DNA of 64,000 nt, from the NCBI GenBank assembly GCA_019637975.1, contig JAHBUR010000012.1:62001-126000 (forward strand). Direction: 5' to 3'. The notes under the pieces are model-generated. The model did not search any database, was not told the DNA's origin, and saw nothing but the letters and a program-made list of their open reading frames with translations. This stretch comes from Bacteroidota bacterium (GTDB taxonomy: Bacteria > Bacteroidota > Ignavibacteria > UBA10030 > UBA6906). A program made the position numbers and the translations under genes. Below, one piece after another: positions 17,677-24,479 of this stretch; within the stretch, counting starts at the first letter, position 1; each line of letters starts with the position of its first letter.

Positions 17677-18777
17677 TCAAGCAGCGGCGGCTTCCGGCAG
17701 CGGATAATCCTCAAGAATGTCGTACAGTGTGTTTCGTTGCGCCGCCGCAAACCCGGCCCCGTGAATCAGTTCAATACACTCTTCCGTATTTGACTTATTC
17801 ACAAAATTCGCCGCAGCGTGAACGTTCTCTTCGAGGATTGTTCCGCCGAAATCATCAGCGCCGAAGTGCAAGGCAATTTGTCCGGCTTTCTTCCCTTCCG
17901 AAAACCATGACGCTTGAATGTGGTCGAAGTTGTCAAGATAGATGCGCGAGAGGGCGATGATTTGATAGTAGCGGTTCGCCGTTGCGTAATGCGGAATAAT
18001 CTTCTCTAACGGCGTGTTGCCCGGTTTGAAACTCCACGGAATGAACGCCGTGAAGCCGTGATACTCATCCTGCAGTTGCCGGATCACTTCAAGGTGCTCA
18101 ATGATATCTTCATCTTTTTCTAAGTGGCCGTACATCATCGTGGCCGTTGTCTTGTAGCCGATTTTATGCGCCTCGCGCATCACGTTCAGCCAATCGGCGC
18201 TTGTTCCTTTTTTGCTGCTGATTTTCTTCTTCACCCGATCGGAAAGAATCTCCGCACCGCCGCCGGGAATCGAGCGCTGTCCCGCATCCCAAAGTCGCTG
18301 CAACACTTGAGGAACAGTCTGACCTGAAATCTCCGCCATGCCGATAATTTCAGAAGTCGAGTAGAAGTGGGGAGTAACGCCGGGGATTTCTTTCACGGTT
18401 CGTTCGACCATCTCAACATAATAGTCAAAAGGAACCGCCGGGTTCACGCCACCCTGCAGAAGGATGGTCGTGACGCCCTTCGCCGCCGACTCCTTGAAAC
18501 TCCTGATCATGTGGTCAACGGAGTACGTGTACTCACCTTCTTTGCCCGCATGCCGGTAAAATGCGCAGAAGATACAGTCAATGTTGCAGATGTTCGTGTA
18601 GTTCGGGTTGGTATCGACAACGAAGGTCACCCGCGATTCGGGGTTCTTCGTGAACCGGATTTCGTTCGCGAGTGCGCCGAGGTCGAGGAGGTTCGTATTG
18701 CGGAGTAGGAAGAGGGCGTCGCCTGGGGTGATTCGGTGACCTGCCCGGACACTGGAATGGATTTCTGACAAATGCAT
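17677..18777 (-). CDS. mqnC: cyclic dehypoxanthinyl futalosine synthase (radical SAM)
   Basis: Radical SAM enzyme with the CNIDCIFCAF cluster motif (CX3CX2C), the SIPGGGAEIL segment and FIPWSFKPGNTPLE, all characteristic of MqnC. MqnC closes the ring of dehypoxanthine futalosine in the futalosine route to menaquinone. A longer ORF begins at 18834, but its extra residues overlap the toxin gene; the ATG at 18777 follows GAAGAG and is chosen. It is separated from the fused mqnE-mqnA gene by a toxin-antitoxin pair on the same strand. Confidence 0.88.
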   Translation of the reverse strand: MHLSEIHSSVRAGHRITPGDALFLLRNTNLLDLGALANEIRFTKNPESRVTFVVDTNPNYTNICNIDCIFCAFYRHAGKEGEYTYSVDHMIRSFKESAAKGVTTILLQGGVNPAVPFDYYVEMVERTVKEIPGVTPHFYSTSEIIGMAEISGQTVPQVLQRLWDAGQRSIPGGGAEILSDRVKKKISSKKGTSADWLNVMREAHKIGYKTTATMMYGHLEKDEDIIEHLEVIRQLQDEYHGFTAFIPWSFKPGNTPLEKIIPHYATANRYYQIIALSRIYLDNFDHIQASWFSEGKKAGQIALHFGADDFGGTILEENVHAAANFVNKSNTEECIELIHGAGFAAAQRNTLYDILEDYPLPEAAAA

Positions 18778-18799
18778 ATAGGCTCTTCGGTTTGTCGGC

Positions 18800-19066
18800 T
18801 TAAGGTTTTCTGTACACCTCTCTGCGATGGCCAACGCGGATGACGGTGATCATCAGAAGATCTTTCTCAACTGTGTAGATGACGCGGTAGTCACTGACTC
18901 GAATGCGATATGCGTTAGACGATCCTGTAATCTTCTCCGACCGATGAGGGAATGGGTCATTAGCCAAGGCTTCGATCGCTTTCGTGATTCTTGGGGTGAC
19001 CGATCTCGACAGCTTTCTCAACTCCCTTTCTGCTGACGGCTTGAACGCAATTCTATAAGAGACCAT
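18800..19066 (-). CDS. RelE/ParE-family toxin
   Basis: An 88-residue basic protein with the RelE fold signature: YRIAFKPSAERELRKL at the start, then the central NAYRIRVSDYRVIYTV strand pair and the terminal VIRVGHRREVYRK. RelE toxins cut mRNA at the ribosome. The start overlaps the antitoxin gene by 14 bases, the usual toxin-antitoxin arrangement. The ATG at 19066 is used; a GTG immediately before it is possible. Confidence 0.87.
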   Translation of the reverse strand: MVSYRIAFKPSAERELRKLSRSVTPRITKAIEALANDPFPHRSEKITGSSNAYRIRVSDYRVIYTVEKDLLMITVIRVGHRREVYRKP

Positions 19067-19253
19067 CACGTCTGAGCCGTCTTTTCACCTGCTCCCACGG
19101 AACCGTCTTTTCGTCTCTTCTGGACGCTATGGCAGCAAGATCCGCCACGTCCTCCATGAGTCGTTCGTACTCCCTCACGCCGATAATCACGGCTGTCTTT
19201 TTCCCATTTCGATCAACCACGTACGTGGCGTCAGGCTCCTTCACCTTGCCCAT
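19053..19253 (-). CDS. Phd/YefM-like antitoxin
   Basis: A 66-residue protein with the Phd/YefM fold pattern (TYVVDRNGKKTAVIIGVREYERLMEDV), an N-terminal DNA-binding part and a C-terminal charged tail expected to wrap the toxin. AAGGAG lies just upstream of the ATG. It precedes and overlaps the RelE-like gene. As in other modules, the pair probably represses its own promoter, located between 19254 and 19373. Confidence 0.83.
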   Translation of the reverse strand: MGKVKEPDATYVVDRNGKKTAVIIGVREYERLMEDVADLAAIASRRDEKTVPWEQVKRRLRRDGLL

Positions 19254-19373
19254 ACTTTCTCCTTAATTGTCATCTCAACAAAAGCATTTTGCGTGTGAAT
19301 GTAAACTGCCCGGGGGTTACACGGTAAAGCGCGCAAAGCAGGCGGGCACTGTTTGTTCTTGATCAACATGACC

Positions 19374-21257
19374 TCAGGATCGGGAATCCTTGGCGATCAC
19401 CCGATTTCCTTCTTCAGCCGCCTCCACCAACTCTGCAAACCTCACCATCGCCTCCCGTTCTCTCTCACCCAACCGGTAATTGAACCCGGCCAAATACTCC
19501 TGCGTTTCAGTCGGCGTAAGTCCGATAGAGATTCCATGCTGCGCTCCAGCGGCGGAGGGTTCTTCTTCAGTCTTCGAAAGTGACGAGCCAATCATCTCCT
19601 TCAACTCTGCTTTGCGCTCTTCAGGCAAAGATTTCTTCATCGCCCACACGGCAAAGACAAACGGCAGCTTCTGCCAATCGTACCATTCTCGTGCGAGATC
19701 GAACACCAACTCAAAACCTTCGAGGCCCGTTTTGTTGGCTCGTAATGCCTCATCGCCAATAAGCAACACGGCATCGTATTTCGAGTAGTCGTTTACGCCG
19801 GAATGCAGTCGCTCGAACTTCGCCGACACTCCGTATTTCTTCTCCAGCAGTACTTTCAGCAGCTTCACAGATGTTGCGGTATCATCAGTAATCCCGATCG
19901 TCTTGCCGTTCAAATCCAACCATCCTTCGTTCGAGAAGAGCATCACGCTTTTTACCTGATCTCGCGTAGCAATACACCAGCCCATCAACTCCAACTTCTC
20001 TTGTTGACCGAAATAGTCCATCAGAGAGAAAAGTCCGGCATCAATCTGATTCTGCTCGCTGAGAATTCCCATGCGTCGAGGCGCAACGGGCAGAATGCGA
20101 TACTGTCCCTTCTCGAAGTTTGCGTAGAACGGCACCGAGTTGAGATACGGTATCTTGCCGATGACATTATCGGTGTACAGCTTCAGCGGATTGTAGTACA
20201 CATCCCGCTCGACCGGAATCTTCCCCGCATCTTTGATAATGCGGATGATCTGGTCCTTCGCAAGTTTCATCGGACTGGTGGCTCCGGCGTCGTGGGCGAT
20301 TTTCTCTCCGCCGACTGTGCCGTCCATATCGTCTGCGCCGAAGTTCAACGCCATCGCCGCAACTTCCTCCGTCAGCATCACCCAGTAGGCTTTGATGTGC
20401 GGGAAGTTGTCCAACATGAGCCGAGAGATGGCAATCGTCTTGAGATCGTCGATGGCGGAGGTGAACTGGTTCTTCGGCTTGATGCCGGTGTCACCGGGCT
20501 GAAATGCAAGAGGAATGAACGTCAGGAAACCGCCTGTCTCATCCTGCGCCTCGCGCAGTTTCATCATGTGGGTGAGTCGTTCTTCAAGCGTCTCGATGTG
20601 TCCGTACAGAAGTGTCGAGTTTGTCGGAATGCCCAACTTGTGTGCCGCCTTGTGTACTTGGAACCATCCCTTCGCGCCGATCTTCTGCGGGAAGAGAAGC
20701 TTCCGGACCCGCTCGGAAAACACTTCCGCTCCGCCACCGGGCATCGTCCGCAGTCCGGCATCATACAATTGACGCAACACCTCTTCAATCGGCATTCTGA
20801 ATTTCTTGTGGAAGAAGTCTATCTCAACCGCCGTGAACGCTTTGACATCCGTGTTCGGAAATTTCTCGTGAATCGTCCGGACGATATCGAGGTACCGCTC
20901 CCACGGCCAGTCCGCCGGCATGCCGCCGGTAATGTGGACTTCGTGAATATCCGGCGTGAGTTTGGAGAGGATTTCCTCCGTTGTCATTTCGTAGGCGTCG
21001 GGACGCCCTTTCTTCGTGGCGAAGTCGCAGAACTTGCAGGAGAGGACACAGATGTTCGTGTGCTCGATCTTCTGGTTGAGCACAAAGTACACCGCGTCGC
21101 CGCTCTTCTCCTGCTGGACGTAGTGCGCCATCTTGCCAAGCGAAAGAAGGTCGGGCGTTTTGTAGAGCGTCAGGCCATCTTCCAACGTGAGGCGTTCACC
21201 ACGCTGCACTTTGGACCAGATGGGAGTGAGGTTGTTGTCTCGGAAATGGATGTTCAT
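19374..21257 (-). CDS. mqnE-mqnA: fused aminofutalosine synthase (MqnE) - chorismate dehydratase (MqnA)
   Basis: Residues 1 to about 365 are a radical SAM aminofutalosine synthase: CVLSCKFCDFA (CX3CX2C), TGGMPADWPW, TMPGGGAEVFSERVR and FIPLAFQPGDTG. From about residue 370 the chain continues without a stop into an MqnA-type chorismate dehydratase (GKIPYLNSVPFYANF, RRMGILSEQNQIDAGLFSLMDY, GKTIGITDDTATSVKL). MqnA makes 3-enolpyruvylbenzoate from chorismate and MqnE joins it to SAM, so the two fused activities are consecutive steps of the futalosine menaquinone pathway. The fusion could channel the intermediate. The last ~40 residues include an acidic segment. It is the first gene of the reverse-strand menaquinone group. 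Confidence 0.88.
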   Translation of the reverse strand: MNIHFRDNNLTPIWSKVQRGERLTLEDGLTLYKTPDLLSLGKMAHYVQQEKSGDAVYFVLNQKIEHTNICVLSCKFCDFATKKGRPDAYEMTTEEILSKLTPDIHEVHITGGMPADWPWERYLDIVRTIHEKFPNTDVKAFTAVEIDFFHKKFRMPIEEVLRQLYDAGLRTMPGGGAEVFSERVRKLLFPQKIGAKGWFQVHKAAHKLGIPTNSTLLYGHIETLEERLTHMMKLREAQDETGGFLTFIPLAFQPGDTGIKPKNQFTSAIDDLKTIAISRLMLDNFPHIKAYWVMLTEEVAAMALNFGADDMDGTVGGEKIAHDAGATSPMKLAKDQIIRIIKDAGKIPVERDVYYNPLKLYTDNVIGKIPYLNSVPFYANFEKGQYRILPVAPRRMGILSEQNQIDAGLFSLMDYFGQQEKLELMGWCIATRDQVKSVMLFSNEGWLDLNGKTIGITDDTATSVKLLKVLLEKKYGVSAKFERLHSGVNDYSKYDAVLLIGDEALRANKTGLEGFELVFDLAREWYDWQKLPFVFAVWAMKKSLPEERKAELKEMIGSSLSKTEEEPSAAGAQHGISIGLTPTETQEYLAGFNYRLGEREREAMVRFAELVEAAEEGNRVIAKDSRS

Positions 21258-21418
21258 GGATGAAAAATCAGACTATGCGAGAGTCAATATAAGGTTTTGG
21301 GGAGGAGGAAGAAAGGAGGGAGTTTATTGTAGAGAAGGGTGTCCTGTGCGAGTGTTGGCGAAACTCTTTAGACAAATGCTGAACTTAGAAACAAAAATAG
21401 TATATTCATAAGCACATC

Positions 21419-22774
21419 ATGAGAGACCTGACAATCGAGAAGCAGATCCATAAGGAAACTCAATCCCGCTCCGGCTCAGACGGGTTCCTCGTAAAGGATT
21501 ATACCGCCCAGTACAAACCACTCATTCATTTCAATAAAAACAAATCTGCTCTTGTCCATCAGTGGTATCCCTTCCTAGAGGGATACTCGAGCGAGTTCAT
21601 ACAAGGAATCAGGAATGAACTCAGCTATGATCCTCAATGCGCCCTTGACCCTTTTGTTGGAAGTGGAACTACGGCGCTGGAGTTGCAGCGATTAGGCGTC
21701 AAGTGTGTGTCATTTGAAGTGAATCCATTCTTGCACACACTTGCTGTTGTGAAGATGAGGACGGACTACTCACAGAGCTCATTGGTCAGAAGTATCGAAA
21801 ACGTTAAAAAGTGCGTAGCTAAGAAGAGAACAAATATAAGACTGGTGCAGCCACCACCACTCGCAAAGACAATGTACAGGCGAAACGGGAATGACAAGTG
21901 GCTTTTCAACGACGCGGCATTGGATGGTATACTTGATCTAAAGTACGCCATCTCACAATTACCTGATTTGAGAGATCGCGAGTTGCTCAAGATAACGCTT
22001 GCCTCTATCCTGCTTGATGTAAGCAACGTATTCCGAAATGGCAAAGCACTTTCGTATCGAGAACGGAGAGGTACAGAAAGAAGGATTAGACGAGCAGAAG
22101 TTCACCGCCAGTTCTTTGATAGACTTGAATCAGTATTTCTTCCTGATGTAAGAGAGATAGAAGCAAAGAGCGGAGGAATGAGTAATGCCGAGTTTTGTCA
22201 CCTTTGCGATGTCAGGAAGGGCATAGGGGAAATTCCCGATAGATCAATCGATTTGGTCATCACTTCTCCGCCTTACTTGAACTCCCGCGACTACACCGAC
22301 AGTTACATTGTAGAGCTATGGCTGTTGGACTTTGTTAAGAACTATGAAGAACTCCGGCAGTTGCGAACTCGTACCCTTCACTCTCATGTCCAAGTGAAAA
22401 TTGGAGAAAAACATTATCCAAGACTCAAGAAGCTCGAAGAAATAATAGCGTCGATGGAAAGCATCTCAGAGCAATTCTGGAACACGCAGCTTCTCAATAT
22501 GGTCAAAGGTTACTTTGCAGATATGGATTTGTTGATGGCACAGCTGGCATTGAAGATGAAGGAGAAGAGTAGGCTTTATTGCAACGTTGCCAACTCAGCA
22601 TATTATGGGATTGAGATACCGGTTGATGAGTTGATTGGCGAGATTGCGGAATCGAAGGGTTTTAGGGTGGTTGAGATTAGAGAAGCAAGACGGATAAGAC
22701 CCAGTAGTCAACAAAACGCCATAATTGGTTCGCTTCGCGAGAGCGTTGTCGTAATCGAAAGCTGTGGGAACTAA
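21419..22774 (+). CDS. DNA amino-methyltransferase (N4-cytosine/N6-adenine type)
   Basis: SAM-dependent DNA methyltransferase: motif I DPFVGSGTT at residues 77-85 (SAM binding) and motif IV TSPPY at residues 282-286 (catalytic, typical of N4-cytosine and some N6-adenine enzymes). Motif I comes before motif IV with about 200 residues between, which probably hold target recognition; in beta-class enzymes SPPY comes first. The gene is AT-richer than its GC-rich neighbours, as are the three genes on the opposite strand. Its 3' end overlaps the convergent nuclease gene by 4 bases. It may protect host DNA from that nuclease system (inference). The ATG at 21419 is used. Confidence 0.87.
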   Translation: MRDLTIEKQIHKETQSRSGSDGFLVKDYTAQYKPLIHFNKNKSALVHQWYPFLEGYSSEFIQGIRNELSYDPQCALDPFVGSGTTALELQRLGVKCVSFEVNPFLHTLAVVKMRTDYSQSSLVRSIENVKKCVAKKRTNIRLVQPPPLAKTMYRRNGNDKWLFNDAALDGILDLKYAISQLPDLRDRELLKITLASILLDVSNVFRNGKALSYRERRGTERRIRRAEVHRQFFDRLESVFLPDVREIEAKSGGMSNAEFCHLCDVRKGIGEIPDRSIDLVITSPPYLNSRDYTDSYIVELWLLDFVKNYEELRQLRTRTLHSHVQVKIGEKHYPRLKKLEEIIASMESISEQFWNTQLLNMVKGYFADMDLLMAQLALKMKEKSRLYCNVANSAYYGIEIPVDELIGEIAESKGFRVVEIREARRIRPSSQQNAIIGSLRESVVVIESCGN

Positions 22775-23841
22775 TTTGGAATAATGTTATCCACCTCCAA
22801 GTCTGGAATCTTCCGAAATAGGTGGACGTAGGGATGAAGATCTTTCTGAACATAGGTTAGATCAATGACGTCAAGGCTGTCTCCGTCTCTGTTGACCCTA
22901 GCGTCAAAGACAACGAGGTACCCTGACCTTACCCCGAACTTTAGGTCCCTTGCCTCCTTGATGTATCCAAGAACTTGGGGAACGGCTTCTTCCTTAATGT
23001 ACTTTGGTCCTATGGTGTGACCCACTTTTTTTTCGTTTTGGCTTATGCTTTGTCCGATCCACTTCACTTCAATTATGATGTAGTTGCCGTTCTGATCATA
23101 TGTCCAGATATCAAGGCGGTTGCCCGACTCAAGCAAAAGCTCTTTCGCGAAAACAAAAGTCCCCATGATGTTTGCCTTCAAGAACATCAGAAGATCATTC
23201 CTAAAAGTGTTTTCTGGCTTGTTCTTCAATAGGTTCTTCCGCTTCGGTATCTGACTCGGAGGAAACAATCGTTTAAGGGTTGTCTTGTACACGAAGAACT
23301 TGCAGTAGGTTGCTTGCTCTTTGAGCCTGCCTCGGTATTCATCAATAACTTCTTCGATTTGAGATATCTCCCTCTTCTGCAAGTATGCCTTAATGGCCTT
23401 CTCCGTGCAGAAGACTCCGTCTCCAAAATCATTGCCCTGAACAAAGTATATGATACGGCGGTCTCCAACAAAAAAGACACAGAGGCCATGCTTTGACATT
23501 TCCGTAAAGAGCCGACGCGCTTCGTTGGAATCCGAAATATCATCCTGCCTCGATTCAATGCTAGCAATTTGAGAACTAATCACAATGTAATTGTGTGTCA
23601 AGAGTACCGTATCCAACAAATTCGCAAGTCGATCGGCGATGTCGCCGATAGATAATGTTGATACGTCATCCTCAGAAATTACCAAAGCAAATGGGACATG
23701 AGTTTTCCTCTGCGAGTACGAAACCAAATTTGCATGAAGCAACTTGAAGGTCTCTTCACTATGAATTCCCTCACTTGCTCGTTGCTCGACTTTGGATGCA
23801 CTTGATTTGATTATCTCACTCAACTCCTCCCGGGAAATCAT
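22771..23841 (-). CDS. PD-(D/E)XK nuclease, candidate effector of three-component ABC system
   Basis: A 356-residue protein. The N-terminal ~200 residues are unrecognised and alpha/beta-like. The C-terminal part has the restriction-endonuclease core: E210 in ENTFRNDLL, D244 in GNRLDIWTY, E258-x-K260 in IIIEVKW, and Q289 in VPQVLGYI, all on predicted strands or helices in the right order. It is therefore probably a DNA nuclease. The start codon overlaps the stop of the middle-component gene as ATGA, indicating translational coupling. The 3' end overlaps the convergent methyltransferase gene. By position and content it matches the effector slot of ABC-three-component/Lamassu-like defence operons. 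Confidence 0.8.
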   Translation of the reverse strand: MISREELSEIIKSSASKVEQRASEGIHSEETFKLLHANLVSYSQRKTHVPFALVISEDDVSTLSIGDIADRLANLLDTVLLTHNYIVISSQIASIESRQDDISDSNEARRLFTEMSKHGLCVFFVGDRRIIYFVQGNDFGDGVFCTEKAIKAYLQKREISQIEEVIDEYRGRLKEQATYCKFFVYKTTLKRLFPPSQIPKRKNLLKNKPENTFRNDLLMFLKANIMGTFVFAKELLLESGNRLDIWTYDQNGNYIIIEVKWIGQSISQNEKKVGHTIGPKYIKEEAVPQVLGYIKEARDLKFGVRSGYLVVFDARVNRDGDSLDVIDLTYVQKDLHPYVHLFRKIPDLEVDNIIPN

Positions 23842-24479
23842 AGTTTGAACTCACCCTTCAGAACCTTGCTGAACACGTAGTCAAAGTATAATTCCAAATA
23901 CTCCTTTGAATCTATTTTGTTTGCTTTCGAGCCCAACGTCTCTTCAAATGAACTCTTAAAGGAGTTCAGTGTGGAGATAGACCTGTTGGTCCTACTTACA
24001 TCAATTTCAGTAACCAGGTTTCGTTCGATGTTGTCCTGATATTGTGGGTCACGAATCACGAACTCATAGACTTTGCTTTCACCATAAACTCCAAGTAATA
24101 GGAGAATTGTCTTAAGCCAGTCTCTCTTTGTCTCATGATTTGGGAGACGAGAAATGTCTGGAAGCGTATTATCACCTAGGGTGAACACATCTTTACTACT
24201 TCGACGCACATATTCGTTGGCCTCCAGAAATGCTACTGAGCTTCTTACGTCGTCACTATACGGACCTGTTGGAACAACGGAAAAATGATAGTGATCCAAG
24301 AAGGGGTTTTTTGTTGCTGGGTTTCTAAAGGAGAAAAGAACGCTGGCCAGATATAGAATGCGATAGATGGAGAGCTCGCGTATACCATCCCAGCCAATCG
24401 ACGATGCCAGATCAATAAGGCTGACAATGTCCCCGTTTATGTTTGGAACGGTATCGGAGAAGCTAGTTGGCTTTGGCAT
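23838..24479 (-). CDS. winged-helix-like middle component of ABC-type defence system
   Basis: A 213-residue protein without enzymatic motifs. Residues ~35-105 have the pattern of a small winged-helix domain: RILYLASVLFSF, then VVPTGPYSDDVRSSVAFLEANEYV and a beta-hairpin (DVFTLGD). The TGPYS...L...YV motif recurs in accessory proteins of ABC-three-component systems. The remaining half is helical. The ATG at 24479 has a strong GAGGAGG site and is preferred over 24524; it overlaps the ATPase gene by 17 bases, and its stop overlaps the nuclease start (ATGA). It probably bridges ATPase and nuclease, by analogy to LmuC-like proteins. Confidence 0.72.
   Translation of the reverse strand: MPKPTSFSDTVPNINGDIVSLIDLASSIGWDGIRELSIYRILYLASVLFSFRNPATKNPFLDHYHFSVVPTGPYSDDVRSSVAFLEANEYVRRSSKDVFTLGDNTLPDISRLPNHETKRDWLKTILLLLGVYGESKVYEFVIRDPQYQDNIERNLVTEIDVSRTNRSISTLNSFKSSFEETLGSKANKIDSKEYLELYFDYVFSKVLKGEFKL

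Noticed and set aside
19803-21263. 486-codon forward-strand open frame opposite the mqnE-mqnA gene
   Set aside because: It is a mirror of a well-supported gene; its translation is low-complexity and His/Arg/Val-rich with no domain, as expected of an antisense shadow.
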